A stretch of 64,000 nucleotides of DNA from Hydra vulgaris (GCF_038396675.1 NC_088921.1:42104001-42168000), one strand, 5' to 3'. Counted from the stretch's first letter, positions 1 through 10,961 are shown. Translations and numbers: made by a program. The notes: generated from the letters alone by a model not told the origin.

Positions 1-275
1 TTTAAAAAAAAATTTCATTATTCATTGGAAAATAAATTCTTGAGAATAATTTTTTATTAATTTATAATAAACATTACCAATGCAAAATACAAAAATTAGC
101 TAATTTTTAATTTTATAGTATATGTATGCTCTACTCATATCTATTATAAAACTATTGGTAAAGCATTGTTTTATAGTAACTCTTTAAGGTATAGAAACAC
201 TAAAACCTGGGAAAGAAAAATCAAAATTTTAAGGAAAATAAAAGAATATATACATCTGAATACAATAATCAATAC

Positions 276-1346
276 CTTCTGTAAGACTTTTGCTAGAGCA
301 TTGTTTTAAAAGATCTTCGTTACATGTAGAACTACTTAAACTTTTGCTGGAACTTTGTTCTAATTGTTCCTTATTTGATGTAGAAGGACAAAATTCTATA
401 TAAAAAAAATAATGTTTTTAAAAAATCATTATTATTTACCGTATTTTTTTTAAAACATAAGACATAAAGTTAAAATTAAAATCAAAACATTGTTTGTTTA
501 AAATTAAAAACAATACCTTGTTTTTCAAAACTCTTGCTAGAACATTGTTCTAAAAAACTTTCTGTGTATGCAGAATCACTGATTTCTGAAAAATTGAATA
601 AAATATTTTCAGAGTATTTTTTATTCATTTACATTACAGGTACAACACATTGTCATTCATTTAAAATATCAATAAAATTAACTAATTTACTTCATTATTA
701 AATATTAATGACCTTTACTACATAAGCTCTTTTTTTCAATTACAAAATCAACTTTTTCTATGTTAGATTCATCAAAAAGTTTTAGTTTCTTACGTGCAGG
801 AACAACCAAATCTGTTTAAAAAAAAACTATCAAAAACAAAACTAAAACATAGCATTTCAAAATAACAAATGAGAGTATTACTAAAAATGATTTGATATAT
901 AAAAATAATTTTTACTTTGTCTATTTGTTCTTCTATTGACTCTATTAATTCTACTAATGTTAATTTTTCTTTGAGGGGAACTTAGTTTTTCAGTATCAAA
1001 GATTGAAGGAATTGAGTCTCGACGTTTTTCAAAAAGTTCTCTTTTACCTAAACAATTGTAAATATTGTGGTATAAAAAGTACTGATATTTGTATAAGTAT
1101 TTATCAAAATTTATTTAAGATGCAAAGTAAAAGTAACCCACCAGTAATAAAATGTGCCGAACAAACATAAACATTAGAAGACTTAGGAGACCACTGCTTC
1201 CTACATGCATTATTATCTGCAGCACGATTTATCGCATTTAGCCACTTTCTTCGAAGTACTTCATCTTGAGGAAGACTATAAAACTTAAGTTCATGATTTT
1301 TTTTAATACTGTTAGTGCAACCAACAATACAACAACTTTTTGGCAT
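276..1346 (-). CDS. THAP zinc-finger protein, five exons, 3' end outside window
   Basis: Exons on the minus strand: 1142-1346, 916-1047, 713-811, 517-585 and 276-395. Every junction has GT/AG ends and every intron is phase 1, so one open frame runs through all five. Residues 1-66 form a THAP (C2CH) DNA-binding domain: Cys6-x3-Cys10, the FYSLP segment, Trp35, then Cys62-x2-His65, followed after the first junction by KRELFEKRRDSIPSIF. THAP proteins bind DNA in the nucleus; no partner domain is visible. The tail is Ser/Lys rich and repeats a Gln-(Cys/Ser)-Ser-Ser-Lys-Ser motif three times over exons 4 and 5. The frame continues into an exon beyond the left edge. The start is the first ATG of the THAP domain (1346). 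It may be a host gene or a domesticated transposon-derived gene. Exon structure inferred by eye. Confidence 0.75.
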
Positions 1347-1445
1347 TTTTAAAAAAAAGTACTCAACAAACCGCTATGGATTTTTTAGTTTGTTTTCCCC
1401 CAAATAAAGATGGTTAATTTAAAAAAAAAAAATTTTTAAACGGTG

Positions 1446-1453
1446 TGACGTCA
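1446..1453. promoter_or_regulatory. CRE-like palindrome TGACGTCA
   Basis: A perfect 8-base TGACGTCA palindrome lies about 100 bases upstream of the THAP start codon on the minus strand. This is the consensus cAMP-response element bound by CREB/ATF factors. The location fits a proximal promoter, but function is inferred only from sequence and position. The rest of 1347-1736 is AT-rich and shows no gene. Confidence 0.35.
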
Positions 1454-1736
1454 CGCCGACTAGATGAATAAGTCGGATCTGTATAATTGCGGAAATATGA
1501 TATCGTAATTGCCTTTGTTTATAAATTAAATATAAATTACAAAACTTTTTAATCGTTTTTACAAAACGGATAGGAAGAAATCTTTCTGATACTCAAAGCC
1601 ATGCTAAAGCTGCTAAAAGTGCAGCAGCAAAAACAAACAATAGAGAGACTTTATAAAATATGGGATTTATAACTATAACAAAAACAAAAGAAAATGCCTT
1701 TTCTCTCAACAATTAATTAAGCTTTTTAATAAGTTA

Positions 1737-2281
1737 CAATGATATATTATATAAACTAGATGTTTAACTTCGATGCGAAAAGTGAAGCCGCTTTTTGCTC
1801 TTTTTACAAATGGCGTATTATATTTGTAAACTAATATTTTTAACTTTTCTTTTCTTAAATGAAGTAAATATATTTTAAATTTAAATACTATTTATGTAAA
1901 AATGTTAAGCGGAAATTAGAATACTTGTAAAATAATAATTTATTGTTCCTTAGTTTATTTTCGATTAAAAAAGGATTAAATTTTGAATTTGAAAAGTAAA
2001 ACGACAGAGGCTTTTGAAGCATTTTAATGAATTAAAATACTTTTTAATAAACATAGGCTCATAAAAAAAGTATTTTATAAATACTAAAACTTTTTTTTGA
2101 ATTATCTTTAATTTATAAGGAATTTTTGATTTGCATTTTTAACTTTTATTCCACACTTCGGCTTCAGCTTTTGCCCTTTTTATAAATGGCGGGCTATTGT
2201 TATAAGCAAAAAAAAGCGGCTTCATTTTTTTTCCAATAAAATCCCGCAAGTTAGACATCTATTTTATATAATATATCATTG
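1737..2281. mobile_element. Non-autonomous inverted-repeat element (MITE-like), 545 bp
   Basis: The two ends are inverted copies of about 34 bases starting CAATGATATATTATATAAA, with two or three differences. Inside, a second motif (around AAGCCGCTTTTTGC) occurs in both orientations near the ends. There is no open reading frame. The flanks are similar (AAGTTA on the left, GTAAGTTA on the right), but no clean target duplication abuts the ends. Superfamily not assigned. Confidence 0.6.
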
Positions 2282-2321
2282 GTAAGTTAACTTTTATCCG
2301 TTTTTTTCTTTCATCCAACAA

Positions 2322-2430
2322 CCCGGTGGGCACAGGACGTAAAAAAGACGTCTTTTAAACGTCTATTGAACGTTTTGGACGTTCTTTGAACGTTCAAAAG
2401 ACGTCTTATTTAGGTCCTGTGCCCACTGGG
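2322..2430. mobile_element. Foldback mini-element with CCCxGTGGGCACAGGAC termini, 109 bp
   Basis: The left end reads CCCGGTGGGCACAGGAC and the right end is its inverted copy (GTCCTGTGCCCACTGGG), so the segment folds into a hairpin. The interior is a string of ACGTC/ACGTT motifs, including GACGTC on both sides. It has no coding capacity. It looks like the smallest form of an inverted-repeat transposon. Confidence 0.6.
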
Positions 2431-2541
2431 AACCTTTGGTATTATAACCATGGTTGTTATTGCTAACTTTTTCCCTTTTTCAACAACTGAGCTACTCAAT
2501 TTAGGTTCAAATTTTGTACCAATGCAGAAAAAAATCCTTAT

Positions 2542-3165
2542 ATGGATATTATAACTAATATCGAAACTTGCGCTTTACAACTTGAAAAACTTAAAAAACC
2601 AACACAGGCAGAAACTCTACGACAAAACTGTTCACAAATTTTAATAAATTCACTAAAATTAAAATTAAAAGATAATATAACTAAGCAACAGCGTCTTTCC
2701 ATTAACAAATTAAAAAACAATTCTAATATTAAGATATACCCTTTCGATAAAGGCACAGGTTTCGCATTATTAAACCAAAATGATGCATCTCTCAAATTAG
2801 AAGAACAAATGAAAAATAGCAAAATTATTGATTATGATCCAACATTGTTAAAATTATTCAACCGACTCTGAACAAAAATAAAAGTAGACTTATGAATTCT
2901 AATAGTTTTGTAAATGAAGCTAAGCAATGGCTAAGCAATTGCTCTCAAAAACACCTTCAAAAAGAAATTGATTTTCTAATAGACATATTTGTTGAAAATG
3001 GCCACGACAAGAACATTCTAAATAATATTACTATAGACTATTTAAAAAACGGTTCAAAAAACACCACATGTCAACCATTAGATACCCAATCCTTTAAAAA
3101 ACTACCTTGGATACCAATACACGAGTTCAAGCGAACTTCTGCCATTATTAATATCGCGCATGAAA
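2542..3165 (+). pseudogene. Penelope-like element, 5' fragment (RT core deleted)
   Basis: Two adjacent open segments (2542-2871, 2892-3185) resemble Penelope-like reverse transcriptase proteins. The first ends with a FDKGTGFALLN motif like the DKG motif that opens the RT domain. The second resembles the region after RT (QKEIDFLIDIFVENGH). The catalytic RT motifs between them are absent, so the copy carries a large internal deletion. The frame is lost where the ISL2EU-like element begins; the matching GIY-YIG tail resumes beyond it at about 6840. Assigned by motif resemblance. Confidence 0.55.
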
Positions 3166-3234
3166 AAGTCCTGGAACGAATTTAGAAGGGTAAATATTTA
3201 TTTTGTCAGTTGCGAATTAGTAATAAAATATAAG

Positions 3235-4797
3235 ATGAAAGTTAACTGTGCTGTTATAGGATGTACCAATAGTTCCTATAAGCTAGAAAAGTTGAAAGAT
3301 AAAACGTGTTTTCAACACGAAGGGAAGATACTCTCCGAGAGTGGATGTGAGGCACCATTTCGAATGTATTGTTTCCCTAGTTTTAAAAGAAATAGCATAA
3401 AAAAAGAACAATGGATTAGTCAGCTTAGACGAGAAGGAAATAAAAAAGGAAGTGCATGGAAACCAGGAACTGCAGATAGAGTATGCTCTGATCATTTTGT
3501 TGATAAAATTCCAACTGTTATGAACCCTAATCCAACAATAAATATGGGTTTTTATCAACCTGAACAAAAAAAACCTAGAAGAACTTTAATGAAGCACCCA
3601 ATCACTTCTTTACCATGTTGTAGAACCTTTGTTGACTGAAAAAAGTATTGTCACAGAGTTTTCAAGTCTTAGTTTTAATGCTGATGTTTTATCACCTATA
3701 TTATCAGACCATACGTATTCATTGAGCTTACCACAACTTAACTATTGTACTTCATGTGAATACAAATCTTCACTTATCACCTCTTATGTTAGTAAGGTAA
3801 ATAGCCTTACTAATCAATTAAAAAAGTCAAAAATAAAACAAACAGTCAAGCTTAAACAAAAATTCTCTTGGAGATTAGTTAACAATGATAAAAGAATGAA
3901 CTTTTATACTGGTATATCTTCGATTGCTATTTTTAATGTTATTTTTGGTTTGTTAAAACCATTTTTACCCTCCATTCGTTATTGGAGAGGCCCAAAACAT
4001 TCACGTAGCAAAGTTAAACAACTAAAATCTATATCTAAATGTAAACTGTTATCACACAAAGAAGAATTTTTAATGACACTTATGAGGTTGCGCTTAGGTT
4101 TATTAAATGAAGATATTGCTGATCGTTTTGACATTTCAAAAGCTTTGTGTTTTAATATATTTACCACTTTTATTAGAATTATTGCTTATATTCTCGGAAA
4201 TGCTATTATTGTTTGGCTCCCAAGTGAAGTCATAAAAAAAACTTACCAGAGTCCTTTGTGAAAGCAAAGCATCACAAGTGTAGAGTGATTCTTGATTGTT
4301 TTGAAATATTTATTGAACGTCCAAAGTCCCTTTACAACCAAGCAGTGACTTGGTCTGATTACAAGCACCACAACACTGTCAAGGTATTAATTGGTATAGC
4401 ACCAAATGGGTACATAACGTTTCTATCTAAATGTTACGGTGGAAGAGCATCAGATAAATTTATTACAAGTGACAGTGGTTTTTACAATCTGTTGGAAAGA
4501 GGCGACGAGGTGATGGCAGACAGAGGATTTCAAATAAGAGAAGAACTATTATTCTGTTATTGCAGTTTATCAGTTCCACCAGGTGCAAGAGTAAAGAGTC
4601 AAATGACTGCAACTGAATGCAAGAAGACTACTGATGTTGCGAACTTAAGAATTCACATTGAAAGGGCCATAAACCGAATAAAAACTTTTCGAAGCTTAAA
4701 AAATGTATTACCCATTTCTATGCTTCATCATATGGATGATATTATTTTATCGTGTGCAGCTTTATGCAATTTAAAGCCTGCTTTAATAAAAAAATAA
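3235..4797 (+). pseudogene. THAP-DDE_Tnp_4 transposase of ISL2EU type, two frameshifts
   Basis: The product starts at MKVNCAVIGCTNSS, a THAP zinc finger (Cys-x4-Cys at the start, CSDHF at its end). A helix-turn-helix-like segment follows (LRLGLLNEDIADRFDIS, near 4090-4140), then a DDE nuclease domain. The catalytic candidates are Asp in VILDCFEIFIERP (4294), Asp in VMADRGF (about 4519) and Glu in RIHIERAINR (about 4660). The frame breaks twice, near 3620 and in an A-run near 4235, so three open pieces (3160-3639, 3629-4261, 4258-4797) make up one gene. It would cut and paste the element by acting on its terminal repeats. Confidence 0.8.
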
Positions 4798-4841
4798 TTC
4801 AAGCTTAAAAGTTTAAAACATAATTTTTAATTTAGTATTAG

Positions 4842-5322
4842 TCACGCGTGCTTAATACAAGGGGGTGGGGAAATTTTAGTCCAGATCTAATAAACAGGGG
4901 GATCTTAATTAAAGGTCAGATAGCAATTTTTTTGTTTTACACAACACATATGATTTTTTTATAGATTGACAATTTTTTAAATCTGATTACACTGAAAGTT
5001 TTATTTTTTATCTGTGAATGATATTATATTTTCCATTTTTTAAGGCCGGTTTACACTGAATATTTTTCTTATTTTTGACATTTCAACATTTTTGACATTT
5101 CAGCAAGTAAAAATTAATAAGATTTGTGGGTAGGAAAATTTTCTGAAAATTATTAAAAGCCCCTCTACAATAACTCTTGAGTCTTGATTGAGATTTTTGT
5201 TAAATTTTCCCATCCACTTTTTAATAAAACCCTCCAGTTTGTTAGATCTGGACTAAAATTCCCACCCACACTTTAATTCCCTCCCCTTGTATTAAGGACT
5301 CAATAGTAAGCACGTGAGAGTA
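4842..5322. mobile_element. Inverted-repeat MITE between the two convergent ISL2EU genes
   Basis: The left end (CACGCGTGCTTAATACAAGG, then AAATTTTAGTCCAGATCTAA) is repeated inverted at the right end, with spacers (CACGTGCTTA ... TTAATACAAGGGG ... TTTTAGTCCAGATCTAACAA). Arms are roughly 60-90 bases. The interior is AT-rich and non-coding. The position exactly between two convergent stop codons fits a later insertion. It could also be an internal foldback or shared terminator of the host element. Confidence 0.5.
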
Positions 5323-5604
5323 TTAAAATTGTAAATTTTTATAATTACTTGTAAGGGATGCCGGACACCACCGTGCACTTTTAATGAATATATATGTTTC
5401 ACACTACTACTGCTTTTTATTATTATAAATAGCTTGAATAACCATTTTGATTTTCAGTATTTTCTTTACCTAAATATTTGTACACCATTATTTGGATCTT
5501 ATAATAAGACAATAAGTTATTGTTTCTTTTTCTAAACTCAATAAAAATACCAATTTAAATATAAGAAGGATTTTATAATTAAAAAAAAAGATTTTACAAT
5601 TTTG

Positions 5605-6696
5605 TTCCAATCAGTTAATAGAAAAATCTACAAAGACAGTTTTTAAATAATGATCGTTGTAGTATTTAAAAAAATCAACTTTCATACTCAACCAACTAGC
5701 TTCATCAAATGCAACTTTATCAATTTTATACCCATGAGCTGTCCATACCATAAAATAACAATTGTTCATCTTAGCAGTTCCCATTTGAACCTGACATTGA
5801 GTATAATATCTATGTTTTTTATTAATGACAAACTTGTTATTTAAATTTTTTTTAACATAAGGAAGAGATATATTTGGATCTTGTGGTGTTGTATGGTTAA
5901 TTGAAAATGGGCATTTTATTTCTAAACAAGCTGGTGGGCAACACGAGCATCTGATTACTCTATCAGGGCTTCCACCTATATAGGGCATTTCAACATCTAA
6001 AAATAATCCGCATTCATTTACAGTTAAATTTTGATGAAGAGATTTCATCACTTCAAAAAACTGCTTTGCTGCTTCTATTTGCTCTCCCATACTTTAATGC
6101 AGGTATATCTGGGTTCACAAATGTTAGCCCTGAAATACTTTGGTGTAATGACCACATATCAACTTTAATGCCCATGTTAATTTTTTCAATTTTTTTTAGA
6201 ACATCATGAGCTTTTGAAGCAGTTATAACTCGCTTTCAAAAATTAAACCAAAGCTCATTTGTGCTTTGACCTACAGTCATATGCTCTATATCAGTAACAA
6301 TTATTTGAGTCATATTTGTTTTCATGTTTTCACTGAAGGAAAATTTATTGTCTGACATAACAATAATGGCTATTTCAGCAGAGTTAAATAATAAATAATT
6401 GTGTATATCAGGATATAATAATATTGGCCAACAAGTTAGGCCCTCGTCTTCTGATAACCAGCCATTACTGAGCTTAAAAGGATCAGGTAATTCAACACCG
6501 TTAATAAAAAGTTTTTTTTGTACTCAGTATTTATATCATGTTCTTCAGCTGTTTTAATAGGCATAACATTATTTTCCATTGCACAATATACTCGAGCTGC
6601 AAGAATTTCTTTCTTTCCAGATATCTTCAAGCCACGAAGACGTAAATAAGACTTCAATTCTTCAACTTTCATACTACATACTATATCATAATCCAT
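5605..6696 (-). pseudogene. SAP-domain / YqaJ-type nuclease gene of the ISL2EU element, frameshifted
   Basis: Read from 6696 down. Residues 1-45 hold a SAP DNA-binding motif (VEELKSYLRLRGLKISGKKE). After a frameshift comes a conserved linker (PDPFKLSNGWLSEDEG), then sequence up to PALKYG. A second frameshift near 6083 leads into a YqaJ/lambda-exonuclease-like domain with IGGSPDRV, CLEIKCPF and YYTQCQVQM. These supply the Asp, Glu-x-Lys and Gln residues expected of that fold. A Cys-rich zinc finger often found between SAP and YqaJ was not found. The role in transposition is unknown; such a nuclease could process DNA ends. Confidence 0.75.
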
Positions 6697-6839
6697 TTTG
6701 ATCTATATATGTTTTATATTTGTTTAAAAGATTATTGGCTTAGTTTATGTTGTTTGTTTATACTTCGTTTACTCAAGAATTAAAAGCTGACTTGATTTAT
6801 TTCCCTCATAAACTCGATCCAGTTTTTTTTTAAATTCTC

Positions 6840-7210
6840 CGTAACGCGGCTTGAATTGGTGTATTGATTGGTTGCACCCCAAAACATTATCTGTAGCACC
6901 AGAATATCGAACTCGGAAAATCAGAGAGTCACTCGAAATAAGCAAAGCTAGGGTTCGAGAGGAGTTGAGAAATGGTGATGTGGTTCTCAATCGGGATGAC
7001 GGTGATAACGTGACAATTATAACCTGGGGGCCATTTTTTAATAAAATCTGCTGACGTCAGTTATTTGAGAAAGTTTTTTGTATTATATTTTGGCTTTTTA
7101 GTGTTATCTTTTTACTATAACGATTTCTTTGTAACTATTTTATTTATTATACCTGATGACGCTGATCACGATAGATCAGCGAAATATCGAAATAAATATA
7201 TATTATTAAA
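6840..7210 (+). pseudogene. Penelope-like element, GIY-YIG tail and 3' region
   Basis: The segment 6860-7050 encodes WLHPKTLSVAPEYRTRKIRE and then LNRDDGDNV. This resembles the end of the GIY-YIG endonuclease domain and C terminus of Penelope-like proteins. Downstream comes an AT-rich 3' region with a short hairpin (CTGATCACGATAGATCAG near 7160). It shares orientation with the fragment at 2542-3165, so the two are read as one element split by the ISL2EU insertion. Confidence 0.55.
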
Positions 7211-8449
7211 AAAATATATATATATTTAAAAAAAAGTTTATACGCAGCCGTATTTATTGAATTCTACCCATACTTTAACGTATAACAAGGAAATTACTTT
7301 CAAAAATTATATAGTTATTGTATTCAATTAACTATAGTTGTTATATAAAATCATGTTTGGAGGTGAAACAACACTCGTGATGGAAAAAGTAAATGGAAAC
7401 TTTCTTGTCAGGTCTTGGTGGGATTGGTTGCTACAATTCCGTTATTGCATTTCACTTGGAAGATGTAAACCACTGTCAGCAAGAGGGCTCCAGAATAAGT
7501 GCCTATTATTTTTCTCTGTAGTCTCAAAATGAGTTCATTAGAGAATGTGGCGGTGTTAATTGAAGTGCAGCTATCGATGAAATCTAGAATTTATCTACTT
7601 CGGTCTCATCGTTGGTGGTACCCACTTCAATAATCTTGTTATTTATTTTGTTTCTCTATGAGAGAGAAACTAATTGCTGACAAACCAAAATAACGATTAT
7701 TGTGTCAAAGATTTTGAGAAGAATAAAAGAGTCGATATAGCGGAGCTTATCACTGATGTGATTGACAGACTAAATTTGAATATTCAAAACTGTCTGTTTT
7801 TTACATTTTTTTACATTTTTAATGACATAATATGTGATACCAGAATCTACTTTATGTTGAATTTTAACAAATTAACTTTGAAAAAAATAGCTTTTTGCGA
7901 TTACTTCAAAGTTTAAAAAAATGACTTAGGCCACTTTTGCTTTATGCTATTGAAACAGTAGGTTAGTTTCAAGGTAGATTAAAATTACCTGCAAACTAAA
8001 GAGTAACCTTAAAAAAGCATTAATTCTAATTTTTCAAAACAAAAATAAAAACAAAAAAGCAATAACAACAAGACTATAGAGTTGTTATACTACAGTATAA
8101 CATAATAATGAAACAATTAATAAATACACTGATAATAAGTTACTTTTGATTATTTGTTTATTTTATTTGAAAAAAAACTTTTGTATACTTATTAGACACT
8201 AAATAATCGGTATCGTTCAAGTCAAAATTGTGTGGTATCGTTTATATATTAATGTTGGTACCATCAGTATTGGTTCAATACCACACAAAATGTAAAATAA
8301 TAAAAAGAATGGTATGGTATCAAATGGTTGTATAATCTCAATGAGACAAAAAAAATAAAAATAATAAAAATAAGACTTTTTGAATTTATTATCAACAAAA
8401 TACAACTAATGCTGTTGAGAGGTTTAGTTAATGTTTGTTTAACCATCTA
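7211..8449. other. AT-rich stretch without a recognised gene
   Basis: Short open frames at 7338-7532 and 7674-7916 match nothing I recognise. A glycine-rich GLGGIG string near 7405 is out of context. A 10-base inverted pair (TGTGTGGTAT / ATACCACACA) lies at 8229-8287. Otherwise nothing is seen. Confidence 0.4.
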
Positions 8450-9300
8450 TGAAGCTTTGGCTATCGTCCATTCATTGGTTTTTCCTTTGTTGTACTTTTG
8501 TTGGTATTTGAGGATTTTCTTCTATAAATATTGTCAAAGTCTTTGGCAATATTTCACTTTCTGGTTGCATGGACCATTTTTTGACATAACTTGGTGACAA
8601 ATAATTTTTAAATAATTTAATCATCGACATAAAAAAGATGCACACAAAAAATGGATTAAGATAATGACCTAGAGCAACTATGAGTAGTTTACGGCCTTTG
8701 TCGGGGAATTTAGTTTTGATAGTAGAGAAAATCTTGAAGGACTTATGTCCTTCAAGATTGATTGCTTCCCTGAGTATGATGATTGTTTTTTTCTTTTTCA
8801 ATGAAGTTAATAGGTCCTGTCACTTCCACAGTGACATGTCAATTCGGATCTCTGTGTCAGACGATAAAAACTGTTAATTCTTGAACTGACTTTAGCACTG
8901 ATACAATAGCATCAAAAAGTAGAAACTGTTTATCTGTAGGTACGGTTTACTTCCAATCATTACCTACTGTGTCACATAAGTATATGAGTGGGACCTTCAG
9001 TTAAAGCAAACGTCCAACACATCATAATGACAGTTCCATTTCATGGTTACCGTGAAGGGTATTTTGAGGTAATTCACATCTAACGTGGAACAAGCATTTT
9101 TCAACAAGCACTGAAGTCTGTTGATTTTCAAAGTCTGGTAGTGAGTGAGCTGGCTTAACAAAAAGCATCTTTCAGTTCCTGAGTACCCTCAACTGTCCTT
9201 TTTAGTGTTGTGTTTGTGATCACTGAAAGTCATTTTCTTTAGTCATTAAAAACAAACTGTTATTTAGAGCACATGCCATACTTGATGCTTGATCAACAGA
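8450..9300 (-). pseudogene. hAT-type transposase relic
   Basis: Read in the minus direction through several frames, the segment shows hAT-like text: KWNCHYDVL, GNDWKQTVPTDKQFLLFDAI, then KFPDKGRKLLIVALGHYLNP. The last resembles the LDPRFK region of hAT transposases. Stops and frame changes are frequent. Terminal repeats were not found. Assignment is by pattern only. Confidence 0.4.
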
Positions 9301-9442
9301 ACGCAATTAATTATATATTTTTTTTAAAGTGTATTACATTTTGAATAGGCATACTTCCAAATATGAATTTCTTTTAAACAAAGTCTGAGATGTAATGTAA
9401 TGTCATGAGTATGTATCGCTCATTTGCCCTTTATGTCCAGTG

Positions 9443-9508
9443 GTTATGGTAACATGATTATGGTAGTTATAACATGATTATGTAGTTATGGTAACATGAT
9501 TATGGTCT
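9443..9508. repeat. Short tandem repeat, ~21-bp unit, three copies
   Basis: Three imperfect copies of GTTATGGTAACATGATTATG follow each other, separated by two or three bases. The surrounding 9301-9839 holds no recognisable gene. Confidence 0.7.
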
Positions 9509-9839
9509 ATGAGTTCTTTTTCGATAACTTCATGCATAACTCTCTTTAGTGTAAAGTTGAGAGTCTAATTTTTAAGAAAGTCATTAAATGTTTTATTGTG
9601 TCATTTGGTCATATTTTGTTCATAAACCTCATAAAATTTTAAGAATAAGCAAAACTGAATAGCAAGCACTCTGTAGTGATCAAGTTTTACACAGTCCAGA
9701 TTCTACTGAAAATACAAAATACAATTTAATAAAAAATTAAAAGTTTTTATTGTTTTTACTATAATTTTTATTTTATCTTTTATTAAAATCAACTATGAGC
9801 ATGGCCGCTCCAAACTCAATCGGAATCAGGGGCACTTAC

Positions 9840-10740
9840 ATCTAAAAAATGGACCATTACTTTTTCTTAGTTTTATTATTGATTTAAATGTTTCACTTAA
9901 ATTTTCTACTGCTTATCCTTTGCAGATGATACCAGTTTGCTCCTTATTAACAAATCGCTCAAAAAACTTAAAAAAAAAAAAATGAATCACAATCTAGCCA
10001 ATATTGCTCAATGGCTCTGCTCCAATAAATTATCTATGAACTCTGAAAAAAGGGAAATTATTAAATGTAAATCTGTTCAAACAAAAATTAATAGGCAATA
10101 AAATTTCAGGTTAAGTGGGCAGAAATCAAATATAGTTAACTCTATTAGGTATCTTGTAATCAAAATACATTTATCTTTTGCATTTCAAGTCGTCTTGAAG
10201 ACTTAGCACTGAAATTAGGCAGATTAAGCAGCGTGTTAGCGAAAATCCATTATTATGTTAATCATGAAACTTTGCTTATTATATATACAATATTTTTCAC
10301 TCTCATCTCACATATACTTGTCAAATTTGGAGACAATCAAAACAGCTTGATTTTTTTAGACCAACTCATCTCCAAAATAAAACACTAAAATTAATTTTTT
10401 TCCCACATATAAATTCATATTGTAACATACTCTTAAATCCTTAAATTGTGTGATCTTATTCAACCATCAAATTCAAATATCAAATTTGTGTGAACTAAAA
10501 TCATAGTAACCCACCTTGTACATTAATTAACTTTTTTTATGATAAGGAAAATTGTAATTATCTTACTACAATCTGCTTGCAACTTTAAGTTATCTGTACC
10601 TAAATATCAAACTGTTTATTATGGCTGTGATTTCATACAACATAAAAGCATAAAAACATGGAACAGTCTCTCTTCCCAGCTAAAATCTATTAAATCTTTC
10701 TCATAATTTAAAACTTCTCTCTTTAAATATTTTTTTATAT
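9840..10740 (+). pseudogene. LINE reverse transcriptase relic (3' half)
   Basis: Across shifting plus-strand frames the text contains the catalytic FADDTSLL box of a non-LTR reverse transcriptase (about 9915). It is followed by LANIAQWLCSNKLSMNSEK, a SIRYL motif and a thumb/C-terminal region ending near 10700. This is the arrangement of CR1/Jockey-type LINEs. It is a different family from the LINE copies further right. Many stops, no tail or target duplication identified. It lies just upstream of FERRY3 exon 1. Confidence 0.6.
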
Positions 10741-10896
10741 TTTTTTAGTTGTTATTGATGTTGTTGTTTTTGTTGTTGTTAATAAATGCTATTGGTTTGC
10801 AATTCTGTTTATTTGTTATAGTTATGTAATAGTTTTAAAATATAATTCATAAATAATTTTTAAAAATATATTTTATGTGCACATTTAAAAAAATTA

Positions 10897-10910
10897 TTTT
10901 TAAGTTTCAG
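10897..10910 (+). promoter_or_regulatory. Splice acceptor 50 bases upstream of the FERRY3 start codon
   Basis: A T-rich tract ending TTTTTAAGTTTCAG lies 51 bases before the ATG at 10962. It could be the end of a 5'UTR intron or a spliced-leader trans-splice acceptor, a process established in Hydra. No TATA box is obvious nearby. Confidence 0.4.
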
Positions 10911-10961
10911 ATAAAGGAGGTTTAAACATTAGTCAGTCATATAATTATCTTATAGTGAAAA

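Larger units (their letters stand above)
3171..6822. mobile_element. ISL2EU/IS4EU-like DNA transposon inserted in a Penelope element
   Basis: Two convergent genes lie between imperfect terminal inverted repeats: CTGGAACGAATTTA at 3171 and CTGGATCGAGTTTA read inward from 6822. The similarity continues for about 40 bases (AGGG, then GTCAG 31-34 bases in). The left gene encodes a THAP plus DDE transposase and the right gene a SAP plus YqaJ nuclease. That pairing is known from ISL2EU/IS4EU elements. Penelope sequence flanks both sides. Both genes are frameshifted, so this copy is not autonomous. The target duplication was not resolved. Confidence 0.7.

Noticed and set aside
1560..1655. Short plus-strand text (SDTQSHAKAAKSAAAK) recalling Helitron/PIF1-associated proteins
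   Set aside because: Too short to assign, with no supporting neighbours.
7338..7532. Open frame with a GLGGIG string in an alternate frame, suggesting an NB-ARC/NACHT or ThiF-type nucleotide loop
   Set aside because: No GKT/GKS follows, no neighbouring domain is seen and the frame breaks quickly.
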